Source: Telmatactis stephensoni | Lineage: Eukaryota; Cnidaria; Anthozoa; Actiniaria; Isophelliidae | DNA length: 64,000 nucleotides | Reading direction: 5' to 3' | Assembly (NCBI GenBank): GCA_029948255.1 | Contig: JALIZF010001793.1 | Location: forward strand, 492,001-556,000 | Shown: positions 24,901 to 34,508 of the stretch, one piece after another | Position numbering within the stretch: the first letter of the stretch is position 1 | How the letters are laid out: the number at the start of each line of letters is the position of its first letter | Notes under the pieces: generated by a model | Seen by the model: the letters and a program-made list of their open reading frames with translations, nothing else | Told to the model about the DNA's origin: nothing | The model's database searches: none | Position numbers and translations under genes: made by a program

Positions 24901-25271
24901 GAAAAAAATCCAACACAAGAGGAACTTGAACTGACTTTCCACTCCACTAGAGGGAGGGTTGATTACTAAATTAATTTATTAAATAGTTTATGGCTCCATT
25001 GTCATCACCTTCTACCACAAGAATAGGGACAAGCACTCCCATCCCAAAATTCATGCTGGCACTCTTTAGACCATTAAGAGCTGGACATCTCAGCTACGGT
25101 ACCTCAGCTACAAGTCACAAAACAAACCACAAAGCTAACATTATTATGACAAGCACCATTACAATAGGTTAATATTTTGGTTTTCACTGTTTCATTTAGG
25201 TTGAAAGAATGCTAATGGGAAATAATAAGAAACAAATAGAAAGCCAAACAGATGGAAGTTCAACAGAATAA
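15901..25271 (+). CDS. Unrecognised lysine/serine-rich, probably nuclear protein, about 12 exons
   Basis: Supported exons: 17958-18062, 18204-18297, 19069-19148, 19235-19280, 19578-19684, 19775-19911, 21315-21944, 22491-22575, 22957-23005, 24244-24327 and 25200-25271 (stop). A likely first exon is 15901-15939 (MPTENRKKSFYFK, strong GTAATG donor, phase 0). Joins keep frame up to 23005. The join 23005 to 24244 is off by one phase, so a small exon is missing or the acceptor is elsewhere. The product is about 508 residues: an ordered N-terminal part with beta-like segments (GGHVQFNLYPEKLVVFVS), a low-complexity Lys/Glu/Ser middle (exon 21315-21944) and a helical C-terminus (YIDYLTKVLLPETFVLIYME). 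The basic clusters (SRKRLRH, SRKKRQK) look like nuclear localisation signals. I do not recognise the family. AATAAA lies at 25343. Confidence 0.6.
16193..16471. mobile_element. TIR element with poly-C/G ends, possible TSD AAT
   Basis: GGGCTATTCCAATTTTTATC at the left is repeated in inverted form at the right (GATAAAAATTGGAATAGCCC). The inverted repeat extends about 45 bp through a C-run/G-run pair and CTCCTCCATAGG. AAT flanks both ends (16190-16192, 16472-16474), fitting a 3-bp duplication. No ORF. It lies in the presumed first intron of the unrecognised gene. Confidence 0.75.
16511..16917. mobile_element. TIR element full of TGTTGGAT words, TSD TTA
   Basis: Inverted termini of about 55 bp begin AGGCCTGGCCAAACGAGAAA. 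The target duplication is TTA (16508-16510 and 16918-16920), as in PIF/Harbinger elements. The interior is packed with direct and inverted copies of TGTTGGAT/ATCCAACA. No transposase; non-autonomous. Short ORFs on both strands come from the repeated words. Confidence 0.8.
17043..17338. mobile_element. Conserved-tip hairpin element, copy 1
   Basis: The head (TTATAAAATAACTATGATAT, then GTGATTGGCC) is followed by a long hairpin. Its left arm GCTATGTTGAATTATGGAAG pairs with the right arm TAGAACTCAACATAGC and with GGGAATTGTAAGAAG / CTTCTTACAATTCCC. The tip contains GGCTATGTCTCATG. The head and tip are shared with the copies at 23918 and 45064, but the stem sequence is different. Confidence 0.7.
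19912..21290 (+). repeat. Intron-filling satellite, unit about 20-22 bp (CAACCTACTGACACCCTAC)
   Basis: The core array is 20220-21200: about 45 units of ACCAACAACCTACTGACACC with drifted edges. Degenerate units (CCTTACCAAC, CTATTGACACC) start within 10 bases of the donor at 19912 and run to about 30 bases before the acceptor at 21314. There is a higher-order pattern: units with AAACTACCAATAACC alternate with units ending CATCCTACTAACAACC at 20640-20920. Confidence 0.92.
22262..22432. mobile_element. TIR element, family B
   Basis: AATAGAGCAGATTTCATATG at the left and CATACAAAATCAACTCTATA at the right are imperfect inverted repeats. The interior has CCATGCCATGCCATGGCCATG and GTGCCGTG, as in the other family B copies. 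It lies in the intron just before the exon at 22491. Confidence 0.65.
22624..22807 (+). mobile_element. tRNA-derived SINE, copy 1 (3' truncated)
   Basis: It starts GGAGCAAGGATGGCACAGTT. The A box is TGGCACAGTTGGTTAGTGC and the B box is AGTTCAATTCC. The body (CACATCCTTGTTTCAACTTC, GGAGCACTGATGGAGAGAGG) matches the other copies. The 3' part (CTTCTAGCTTTGCTTCTAGC) is missing. Confidence 0.8.
23044..23212. mobile_element. Foldback/TIR element, family A, uninterrupted copy
   Basis: CACAGGAAAAAAATATTCAA at the left and its complement at the right (GAATTGACATTTTTTCTTGTG). Inside is GGGTCTAAACTGGGAATCTG and its partner. It shows the empty version of the site occupied at 449-737. Confidence 0.7.
23918..24218. 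mobile_element. Conserved-tip hairpin element, copy 2
   Basis: About 85-90% like 45064-45363 by eye. The head is TTATAAAATACTTGAGATAT with GCTGATTGGCTGG. The stem is ATGTCTCTGTTCTGTGATAT and complement (ATATCACAGAACAGAGACAT). The tip is GCTACACCTTGTG. It lies in the intron before the exon at 24244. Confidence 0.82.
24510..24770 (+). mobile_element. tRNA-derived SINE, copy 2
   Basis: Full-length form: head with A box TGGCACAGTTAGTTAGTGC and B box GAGTTGGATCC, body GGAGCACTGATGGAGAGAGG, then the 3' part CTTCTAGCTTTGCTTCTAGC and the tail TTAAATATAGTGCTTTACC. It lies in the last intron of the unrecognised gene. Confidence 0.85.
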
Positions 25272-25342
25272 TAGGTCTAGAAGAATCCGAGTTTATATTT
25301 TCCTGTATATATTCGAGTTCCAGTTATTATAGTATTTACAGA

Positions 25343-25348
25343 AATAAA
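25343..25348 (+). terminator. Polyadenylation signal AATAAA
   Basis: A canonical hexamer 72 bases downstream of the stop at 25271. It is the likely 3' processing signal of the unrecognised gene. Confidence 0.6.
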
Positions 25349-25619
25349 GAGTATTATATATAGTGAGATATATTTCAAATCTGCATTTATTATCAAAATT
25401 CAATATTCCTCTTGTATTAAAAATAGTTAATATTTAAATAAAGTTATATGTTTGATTAATATATTATTCACTGCTTGCTTTGGAACAGTACTGATCAAAA
25501 AAGTTGTTTCCCTCATCAAATCTTTCTTAGTCATAAGATAAATAAATTGATTTTGTTTCTTCAGTAAGAATTGAATTGTTTCATCAAGATATTTAAACCC
25601 TCTCATTCCAAATTTCAAA

Positions 25620-25787
25620 AAACATTTTTCCATGGGTCTGTACTCTAACAGATGCACAGATTGAGTCAAAATGTGGTGAGAACAACAGCCATGCCACCTA
25701 ACTTCGTCTTGTGAGAAATATTTTTGTTCTGACCACGTTTTGACATCTGTGCATCTATTAGAGTACAGATGCATGAAAAATGGAGTC
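25620..25787. mobile_element. Conserved-tip hairpin element, copy 3 (CTGTACTCTAA-stem type)
   Basis: The left arm GTCTGTACTCTAACAGATGC, then CAAAATGTGGTGAGAACAA, pairs with the right arm TTGTTCTGACCACGTTTTG, then GCATCTATTAGAGTACAGA. The tip is AACTTCGTCTTGTG. It is the same stem type as 41520-41815 and 57583-57850. A minus-strand ORF over it is a by-product. Confidence 0.75.
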
Positions 25788-25835
25788 TTACTGTTCTTAC
25801 CAAAACTCATTGTTTTCACTCTGCATTATACCCAC

Positions 25836-26046
25836 GAATGCTGCGTGCCTCAGTGATTCTATTAAATAAAATGCTTATATCTCTGTACTGTGATATTAAC
25901 AATCTGAAAGCTGAAGAGCACTTGAGAAGCACAAAAAGAGTAAGCTATGTGTCATGTTTCTAAGCTTGCTCTCCTCGTGCTCTGCAACTTGCAGCTCGCT
26001 TACATGACATTACAGACACCCCTATTTTATACAACACTTGAATATA
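25836..26046. mobile_element. Conserved-tip hairpin element, copy 4 (diverged)
   Basis: The stem GTACTGTGATATTAACAATC is partly retained. Inside are GAGCACTTGAGAAGC and the tip GCTATGTGTCATGTTTCTAAGC, matching the tips at 17043, 23918 and 45064. It ends 28 bases before the TSEN34 stop. Confidence 0.55.
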
Positions 26047-26073
26047 TTGCAAAGTTGACAGTAGTAACACTGT

Positions 26074-27213
26074 TTAACTGATACCACTCCATTTAATGGA
26101 TGAATATACCACGTCATCATTATCATCCACAGTAGCAAGAACAGCAGTCTTTTTCACTGTTGCAGAAAGTCGTCCAATAGATATCAAATCCAGCATACCA
26201 ATTGTCCTTGACATGGGCATTACCATGACAACATAAAATGAATGAAATTTGAATGGATCACCAGGATAGGCTAAAAAGTCACCACCAAACTTGGAACCTG
26301 ATGTTATGTAATATCCTCTCTCCCATAAATTACTAAATACTTTGAATCTTAGTTTCTCTATCTCTGCTTCAGGATAAGTCCATTTTGCTACAGGGAAGTC
26401 TTTTGTTTTAGATAAAGGGATTTTAGTTGGGATGTGTATAGCACATGCCTGTTCCCTCTGTACATCTTCAGTGGATGTGGAAATTCCTGAAGAACAAATA
26501 TTTGTAACTTTTGGTTGATCTTGAAGTGTTGATTCTAAATTACCCATTCCTGTTTTATCTGAGCTCTGCAAACTTTCTCTCATTGAGTCACTTACAACTG
26601 ACTGCTGGGTAAGATTGACATCAATAATCTCTTCTGTGTTTTGTGAAGAGATAACATTTCCGATGTCTTCAGACAAAATTGGTTTCAAATCCTTGTGTTC
26701 TGTGTTTTCAGACTTTTGTAATAGTTCATCACTATTATCTGTTTTTAGAAGCTTATTTGGTGTCATTAAATCGTCAATATCTTCAAATCGTCTCTTTCTT
26801 CCTTTCTTTTTCTTCTTTTTTCTCCCACCCTCCACAAATTCCTCCGCTTCTTTTCCTCTTTCTTTGATTTCTTTATCAAACAACTCAAGCTGACCCTTGA
26901 TACTTTCCTTTCTGAGCGTTTCAAACCTTTTAACTTCTTCCTTAACAGGCAAAGGGGGATTTTCTGGGCTTTCCACGAGCCTTGCAAAGTTTTTCTGCAA
27001 AAGTAGAGTAGTTTCGTCTTTTGACAGAAGTAGAGGAAGAGAAAGATAAACGTTTTGTTTGGGTTTTCGAGGAAGAGAACCAATTAATGATCCAACAATA
27101 CGATACTTTGTCCTAAGCGTAAAGACATCCTCTGCGCTCCAGATAAGAACTTCGCTGTTTTTGACGGAAAATAAAGTTATTTTCACTTCTTCTTCTGAAG
27201 GTTCCTCCGCCAT
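26074..27213 (-). CDS. TSEN34: tRNA-splicing endonuclease subunit Sen34
   Basis: A single open frame of 379 residues. The start at 27213 (AAAATGGCG context, MAEEPSEEE) was preferred over an upstream ATG at 27309, because homologues begin close to this point. The N-terminal domain (LIWSAEDVFTLRTKYRIVGS...LPRKPKQN...LPLLLSKDE) matches the Sen34 N-terminus. The middle is charged, with KKKKKKGRKRR, a likely nuclear signal. The C-terminal nuclease domain has WERGYYITSGSKFGGDFLAY. The Tyr/His/Lys triad fits Y316 (YPGDP), H324 (FKFH) and about K355 (TVKKT). Sen34 cuts the 3' splice site of intron-containing pre-tRNAs in the TSEN complex. It is about 70 residues longer than human TSEN34, the extra length lying in the linker. 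Intronless here. Tail-to-tail with the gene to the left and head-to-head with the gene to the right. Confidence 0.95.
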   Translation of the reverse strand: MAEEPSEEEVKITLFSVKNSEVLIWSAEDVFTLRTKYRIVGSLIGSLPRKPKQNVYLSLPLLLSKDETTLLLQKNFARLVESPENPPLPVKEEVKRFETLRKESIKGQLELFDKEIKERGKEAEEFVEGGRKKKKKKGRKRRFEDIDDLMTPNKLLKTDNSDELLQKSENTEHKDLKPILSEDIGNVISSQNTEEIIDVNLTQQSVVSDSMRESLQSSDKTGMGNLESTLQDQPKVTNICSSGISTSTEDVQREQACAIHIPTKIPLSKTKDFPVAKWTYPEAEIEKLRFKVFSNLWERGYYITSGSKFGGDFLAYPGDPFKFHSFYVVMVMPMSRTIGMLDLISIGRLSATVKKTAVLATVDDNDDVVYSSIKWSGIS

Positions 27214-27683
27214 TTTGATTAACAGGGATAGCCGCTGCTCAGGGGCGCAACACAGGTATCCCAACTGTCCTCCTCCCACACTTGCAACATGTGCAGTGCG
27301 CGTTTTCACTCACAAGATAATTTTTTCTTAGAGATTTTTTTCACTCTCTCTTACCTTTTTTCTTATAATGTTTTGAATATGTCTCAGAAAATATCGTCAA
27401 AAATACTAAATATTGTGCAAAAAAACGGCGAAGGCAAAAATTTAAATTCCGACGCGTAATAATGAACCGAGCATGAACTTAAAGAATGCGATATAGAGAA
27501 AGTTTTCCCAAGAGACGCTTTGCATTGACTCTATTCACTCTCTTCGCGAAGAGCGTTATATTCATGATCGCCTGTCTTCTCTCCATAAAACTGATGAAAG
27601 ATTTGTTAGCCAGACGAAAGATCCCTAAAAGACTGAACTAAACCTAACACTTACTGAGTATTCACTTAAACTCTGCGTGAAAG
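27214..27683. promoter_or_regulatory. Shared upstream region between two divergent genes
   Basis: 470 bases separate the start codons of TSEN34 (minus) and the PPEY membrane protein (plus). Both promoters and 5'UTRs must overlap or abut here. I saw no clear TATA box or repeat. A bidirectional promoter is inferred from geometry only. Confidence 0.45.
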
Positions 27684-29373
27684 ATGGAGAGCATTCGCGT
27701 TCATTTATTGCTGGGATTTGCACTTGTTTGCTTTGGCGGTTGTTCAAATAAGCCAACGTTTGGTGTTAAACGTAAGTAATGTATTTATTTGTACTGTGAT
27801 TTGTTTTCTACTGTTTTCTAAACCATGCATGCGGTCATGGTCTTCCTCTCGAGCTCGATCTTTCTCTTTGTCATACTCTGTGCATAAAATATTGACTTTT
27901 CACCTGTAAAACTTGTAACAGGCGCCGATCCAGATTTAATTGGATCGAGAGGCTTGTTAAAGACCCGATAACTTTACGGACTCTATTTACGGACAAAATT
28001 ATGGGAGTACGAGCTCCCGTTTACTGTCAGGTTGTTTTTTTTTAACACAGATTCACCTTCCCGGAGTTTCCCAGAATTCTTTATGATTTGCGCGCGCAAG
28101 CGAGGTCAGGGGACAAAAATATTAAGAAATGATGGCATTTATCGGGAACTCAGGGGGGGGGGGGGGGGTCGGGAACTCTTGCATTTATATGAGAAAAACG
28201 TTGATTATATGACATAACAGAAGTAGTAGAAACTTTAAAGAATTTCTTCAAAACCATTCTCCATAACCATTGAACTGTTATCGGAGTTTATAGGTACAAT
28301 ACTCGTTTTTTGGCGAATTTTCCCAGTGTATCTAAGACGACTTGCTTTAATAATTTTGTCCCCTGACCTCGCTTGCGCGCGCTGAATCGTAATGGATTCT
28401 GGGAAACTCCGGGAAGGTGAATCGATCGATTTTATAGATCAATTCTTCATAGATCAATGATCTGTAATACTTGATTCTCTGTAAGCTTTAATCATGATAA
28501 AAAACTCATCTGAGAAGAATTATAGTACTTGGAAATGTCCTATAAGAATGTGGGGCAATTTCAAAGAAGGGAGGAGAGCTATGCGCGCAAGAGCCTGGGA
28601 GGGGAGCTAGGGGGAGTCGGTGTCGCATCAGTATATTGAGCTTGGAAACCAGTCAACTTTTTTCTTGATCTGCGCCTGCGTAGCGGATTTCAATGGTGTT
28701 GTATAGTTTAGGGATAAGGTATAAATTTAGTAATTCAGAACTGAATTGTTGGATTTTAGTTGACGAAGAAACCTCACCAAAGTACATAATAATACACCCC
28801 GCAACAAATCCAAGCACAGAAGGTAATGTTCTCTGGATAAACACGCTTTCACCTGCAGAGAAAATAGCGATTATCGTGTCGATCACAATCCTACTCGTTA
28901 TTATACTGGCAGGGATTTGTTACCATGGATGCGGGCTGTTTAATATGTGTAAAAAGAACAGCCAACAGACCCAATCTTCTCAGACAGCAGCGCAGACAAC
29001 TAATGTCAATGAAGGCCTGGAGACGAGGAATGACGACGCAGTCAAACGATCACCACCAGCACCAGCACCAGAACAAGCGCAGACCAATAATGGCAGGTAC
29101 CTTGGCAACCAATTAACTCCTCATGTTGTTATTTATACCATGCCATCCTCACCCTCGCTAGTTGGCGGATTCCTTCGTGACTCACCGTCAGCAGGAGCAC
29201 TCAGCCGAGCTTCGTCCTACGGTTCTCATCTTGACCAGTTGTATGGAAATCCTCCAGAGTACACACCTTCACCTTACCCCCTCCAGCCCACTGCACCCCC
29301 TGCAGATGAGGTTGCTCACCTTGATGTGCCAAAGAATTTGTTTCGTTCAGATTCCTCAAGGAGTTCAGGTTGA
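27684..29373 (+). CDS. Small type I membrane protein with PPEY WW-binding motif, 2 exons
   Basis: Exons 27684-27771 and 28760-29373 (GTAAGT donor, TTTTAG acceptor, phase 1) give 233 residues. Residues 1-19 form a signal peptide (VHLLLGFALVCFGGC). A short ectodomain follows, then one membrane helix at about 64-83 (KIAIIVSITILLVIILAGIC) with a Cys-rich juxtamembrane stretch (CYHGCGLFNMCKK). The long Pro/Ser/Gln-rich cytosolic tail contains PPEY at 194-197. Layout and PY motif resemble the VOPP1/WBP1-like adaptors that recruit NEDD4-type ligases through WW domains. That link is by layout, not by clear sequence identity. The intron contains the TIR element 28050-28424. Confidence 0.72.
28050..28424. 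mobile_element. TIR element with arms of about 75 bp in the PPEY gene intron
   Basis: GATTCACCTTCCCGGAGTTT at the left and its complement at the right (AAACTCCGGGAAGGTGAATC) bound the element. The pairing continues through GCGCGCAAGCGAGGTCAGGG. A G-run lies at 28147-28168. No ORF of interest. Confidence 0.8.
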
Positions 29374-31549
29374 TGCGTATTCGTTAATGACTAGACATTG
29401 ACTTTTTGGTGCCTGAAATAAGTCCAAAGCATGATAGCATTTCATCATGTCCAGAATTTTTGTTTGGTTGCAAACCAAATTTAATACAAAAATTGTTGCC
29501 GTGCATATTCCGCCCAGAATCACGCCCAGAATCTGAAGAGTCTTTCCGATATTGAGAAAGAGAAAGTGGTTTAAGTTTAATTTGAAACTTCATTCATAAG
29601 GTCCCTAGCTTAAAAATTTATCTCAGTATTACCAGCTCGCGTGCTTGACATGTAGTATGATATATACGGTATCGTAATTAATTACTGCTATCTTATCTGG
29701 GTGACTTATCAGTATATCCAGATAACCTGTATGTGATATGATTAGAGTAACCCTTGAGTCAGCTCACCTTTTAGTTGATTGAGTACATCGTGTTTTGCTT
29801 AATAAACGGCATATGGAGCATTTACTTGAATTCTTAGCCTTGAGTGATCTTTTTAGAGCAACTTGTAAAAGGTGGTCCACACCTGAGGGGCAATATATTT
29901 TGAAACATTTGCTCGGCAGTGAATGTCGTGCGTCAGATGTCGTGCTGTCAAGACAGTCGCATGCACGCGTCTTGGAGATAGCATACTAAACTAATAGTTA
30001 TTCAAGCTTGTTTGAAAGATAGGTAACGTGTACCAGTCATGTAATATTTCAAAAGTCAGCTTTTTTTGCAAATACAATTCTAGTATACAAATGACAGGCA
30101 GTGTTTGTCATGCATCCCGTCGAAAAGAACTGGCTAAAAATCATGCAACAAAGCTTTTGCAGGGCCCGCGGAGGGGGAGGGGCTGGTGGGGTTATCGCCT
30201 CGGCCTGACCGCTTTTTCCCATACTGGTCTCTTATATAGCCCCAACATATTTTAATTTAGGGTGCTCCGCGGTCCCTGTTTTGTGGCACACAAACATGTC
30301 TGAAACTAGATAAAATAAATATTTTCTCATAGCAGTATATCCACATTCTTCATCTGCTGGCACTCACACTCACTACGTACCTCTATACTTTAAATATATT
30401 TTATACAACGCTCAACTCACATTGATTTTTGCTGAGGGAGGAAAATCCGGAGAACCCGGAGAAAAACCCTCGTGGCAAGGGAGAGAACAACACATCAAAC
30501 AAACTCAGTTCACATATGATCCAGCGTCCGAGCTGCATGGATCGGGACTCGAAACCGGACCACAGCGTGCCAACGCTCCCATCACTAGTCCAACCCAGAC
30601 GCTACTGCACTCTAAAATTATCCTGCCAGCTAGCAGAACTGACAGGACTGGTTGAGAGGATTTTCTCGAGATGGACGGAACGGGAAATTAAAACTTAAAG
30701 TTTATCTTTTGTTTACGCAGGGAACTGCGGTTTTGTCAAAATTTCAGGATTGTGTCTAATTAGTTTACAAGGTAGAGCTTTTATCAATACCAATGAAACT
30801 CGTCAAATTACTAATCAGCTTCAAGCTCAGATCGCCGGAAACCACAAGGACATTAATTCACCCGCTGGCGACTGTTTATCGCTATTTAGAGGCGTTATGG
30901 CATAGGGACAAACGAGGTATCTAATACAATGGTGGGAAAAAAACCCGAGTCAAGTAATATTTGTTATTAAACTGACATGTCATCGTACATTTGAGAGTTT
31001 CCTCTTGGATAACGTATGGCCTAAAGCTTTGTTTTCACTTGCGATGACAGGATAAACCGCGTACAAATGAGTTCCGTTTACACAAAAACGTAACGCTCAC
31101 GCAAAGCGCTAGCTTCGCAAACGTATACTGAACATACGTTCAGACGTTCACGCGTGATTGCATGAAGCACCGTAAAAAAGCGCATGCAGAATCACTGTTT
31201 CTTGTTCTACAGCTATTTTAATGTAGTACTCCTTTTCTCTCGGCTCCAACCAGGCCGGTCTACTGATTCTTCTCTCTCTCTCTCTGGGAATACTATATCA
31301 AATGTTTCATCATGCAATTCTAGACTTTTATAAAGTCTGTCAGTATAATCTTCTTAATCGTGGCACCTTCTCACTACCAACAATATTATTCCTATTTCGT
31401 TTTATTGTTCAAAACGTCGATGCATGAAGTTAATGTTGGACTACACCCTTCATTTCCCGTCGCCTTCCCTCAAAGGGCCTAGACACGCCGGCAGGCCGGG
31501 TTTCGTATGAGTAGCAGCGTGCCGTGTCAGTGCTGTTGTATGTAAAAAC
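29374..31549. other. Intergenic, no gene supported
   Basis: Small ORFs at 29795-29989 and 30422-30698 show no recognisable domain, splice context or composition to support them. A CT run lies at 31268-31284. Confidence 0.4.
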
Positions 31550-31685
31550 AGATAGAGCAGTTTTCGTACCACCAAATAACGGTTACGGCCGGCACGATTA
31601 AGGCAGGAATTTCGAATGCATTCGAAATTCCTGCCTTAATCGTGCCGTAACCGTTATTTGGTGGTACGAAAACTGCCGTCTATCT
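31550..31685. repeat. Near-perfect palindrome, arms of about 66 bp and no loop
   Basis: AGATAGAGCAGTTTTCGTAC... reads into the centre AATTTCGAATGCATTCGAAATT, near 31618, and back out as its complement to GCCGTCTATCT. The only clear break in symmetry is a 4-base insertion (GCCG) in the left arm. The termini recall family B. Confidence 0.9.
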
Positions 31686-31767
31686 GCGAAGTAGTTCTGG
31701 CTCAGAGAACTTGGTAACACAATATTATATACTTTATTTGCACTGAATGCACTTGGTCAGATATAAA

Positions 31768-31890
31768 AGGTAAAAAAAAAGGTAAAGCAATGACTATATT
31801 TAACGTCGGAAGTTCCTTCAGCTAGAAGCAAAGCTATAAGCTGTTCTCCCAGGAAGCCGACGGTGCGCTCACTCTACCCCCCTCTCTCCA

Positions 31891-31922
<32 letters not shown>

Positions 31923-32040
31923 CTTCAAGCTACACGGAAAGGAAAGAAGTCGAAACAAGGATGTGAGGTCATTGGGGATCGAACTCTGGACCTCTCGCAC
32001 CGAAAGCCGCGCACTAACCAACTGTGCCATCCTTGCTCCT
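31768..32040 (-). mobile_element. tRNA-derived SINE, copy 3 (minus strand)
   Basis: Read on the minus strand it starts AGGAGCAAGGATGGCACAGT. The A box is TGGCACAGTTGGTTAGTGC and the B box GAGTTCGATCC, followed by the same body and 3' part. The tail contains an AAAGGTAAAAAAAAAGG-like run on the plus strand. Confidence 0.87.
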
Positions 32041-32702
32041 AAGTAACAAATATAAAATCCACGTAATGTACAACGCATTTTCATTCATTTCAGCTTTCTC
32101 TGTATTATCATCTAATTAATTTACATTAGATATTTCTCTCACCATATTTAAATTTTATATACACTACATGCTTAATCCAATAAATCATATAATATCCGGG
32201 CAGCTACAATCTTACTAAACAAAATTTTCGCAACATTATTTGGCGCATTGAGCTATTTCAAAACTTGTGAACAACAAAAACCAAACAAAAACCAAACAAA
32301 CAAACGTGAAATGGATCACACTGTGCTGTAAACTGGTGTGCTACAAAATCAGAGACGCAAAAATAAGTGTCTGGAAAAGTTGAATTTTAATGTTAAAACA
32401 AAAGTTATGCTAAATTGTATTTTATACTAGTAAGTTTTACTAGTACTCCAAAATCGCCATAAAACATGCTGCGAAAATTTTATTCGTATACTAAGTTGAA
32501 ATAGAAGAGTATAACTAAGAGCTTGAAGCATGAGCGTCACGTGTTGCCACGCCCCTGACGCTCGAAGTTTCGGTCTCCTGGATATACTCTCCTTGCTGGT
32601 GAAACAGAAAAGAAGATAGATAAAAACGACTGTATTAGATTTTTGAGATTATAGAGCAAATGCAATCTAGAAAACAAAGCGTACAAACATAACACAAGCA
32701 TT

Positions 32703-32815
32703 TGATATTGTTTATTTGTGGCCCGAGTAGCTTCATTTGCGCCCAAGCGCAGCGAGCGATCGAGGGTGCAAATGATGCTACAAGGGCCACAAATAAACAA
32801 TATGCCCGACAAAAG
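32703..32815. mobile_element. Foldback element of about 110 bp
   Basis: ATATTGTTTATTTGTGGCCC and its complement GGGCCACAAATAAACAATAT frame an inner pair GTAGCTTCATTTGC / GCAAATGATGCTAC. It lies beside the next element, 14 bases apart. Confidence 0.75.
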
Positions 32816-32828
32816 TCATGTCATTACC

Positions 32829-33157
32829 ATTATCATCAATATACTAGGCCAAATAGCAAATTTTGTAATTGAAACTTGGAAATTCTTCCACATTAGTGGT
32901 AAAATGGCGTTTGATCAGTACGATAAAAGTTGTCTTCAAATAAATATAAAAAAATAACGATTGACACAAAACTCGAGTTTTGAAATGGTTTTCTTGTAAA
33001 TTCTGATTGGTCAAGAGCTGTCGCGCGATGCCTTCTCAGCCAATCAGCAACAGGGCTGCAAATGTATTTGCGGCCCGTCAAATTCAATTTTCGCTCGCTG
33101 AACGGCGCGTTTTCAAGAGGGCAGTTTGTTATTTGGCCTAGTATATTAATGATAATG
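32829..33157. mobile_element. TIR element (TATACTAGGCCAAATA ends)
   Basis: ATTATCATCAATATACTAGG at the left and CCTAGTATATTAATGATAAT at the right are an inverted pair extending through GGCCAAATA. The interior carries CTGATTGG and AGCCAATCAG, a CCAAT-type inverted pair (33001-33050). Confidence 0.75.
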
Positions 33158-34508
33158 CGAGACAAGTTGCAGAAAAAAAATTGCATCGAGTGACAGCGCC
33201 TTTACTATAAGCGTAAAATGATGGGACTGAGGACTGGGGGGGGGGGACTGAGGACTGGGGGGGGGGGGGGAAGACCTTTCCCAAAGGGATGTCAAACGCA
33301 CTAGCACTACTAGACATAACATCTCTTAGAGAGGCCCATAATAAATCTCTGTAAGGGGGCTAAATACATATGTAAACTGACTTAGTGATCTACTTAATTC
33401 AGCTCTACGTGCGTTAATTAGTACACTTTGCGTGTACAGTATATACAAAGGTCAAGTAAGCATATGGTTAATTAATTTGAAGCAAAGCTCTCCTGTAACG
33501 CAAATAAAAAACATACAAGCAAATTGACAGACCTCTTTCAATAGCCCTCAAGTAAGCATATCAGTGTTTATTTAAAGCAACAACTATCGAGTTCTGAAGC
33601 ATAAAATACACAATAAAACCAGTTTTGAACGTGAAAGCAAAATCTGACCGACCTCTTTCACTTGCTTTAACATTATTCCATTTCCATTTTCTCACTTCCC
33701 AAGAAGTGAAATGGAAAATAGACTATTTAGGGGGCAATTGACAGAGATCTGTTTTGGATTTCTCGTCCGAGTCAAAAGAAAATTTCTCATTTAGCTTGAT
33801 TGACGGTTTTCGGTTTTAAAATGACAACTTCTTTCCTTTAATTTTGAAGACTTTAGACTAAAATAACAGGAAATTATTATCAAAACAACTAACACACATC
33901 TTACTGTTATAACTACTTACTTTCTCAGCGCGTCTTAAGCATCGTTTCTAATTAAAATGTCTTATTCTCACAATTTAAATTAAATTTCATTTCACTTTTA
34001 GACCTCGTGAGAGTTCCCTCAATATTTCCCATCTTAATCGCCTTGGAAGAAAGATTCTTTGCTTAGTTGAAGTGACCATTTCCGTACTTGGTCATGCCAA
34101 TAGCAATATTTCAAGCGCAGAATCTTTTTCTTCTAAAGAACTGAAATGGAAAACATGTGGAAATCCAAAGAGGAAAACCCTTAACTACTTAGTCTTGAGT
34201 TATGGCAGTCTTTGCTCTTGTTTTCAGTATGTGAGTGAAGTTAAGTTTTTAAGCATCATTTAAAATGCCTTACATTTCCGATTGTAGAAGAATTCCTTGG
34301 GTCACGGTGTGGAGATGTGACCTTCTTCAAAGGCGTGTTAGTTCATGAACATACCGTGCCTTTGTTTGTTAAAAGTTCCTTTGTAAAAACAATGAATATC
34401 TTCTCTTTATGAATTAACATTGTTTCCTGAAGAACTTCCGATGGGTGTTTCACTTTTACATCTTCGTTGTCGTTTTTCAATTTCAAGAACTTTTAAGTGA
34501 ATTAATAC
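33158..34508. other. 3' flank of the SH3/DC-STAMP gene, no gene
   Basis: Two G-runs (33234-33247, 33258-33270) and a short hairpin (33670-33715) are the only features. The rest is AT-rich without recognisable exons. Confidence 0.4.

Noticed and set aside
25427..25819. 130-residue minus-strand ORF
   Set aside because: It lies over a hairpin element and shows no domain; the reading frame comes from the paired arms.
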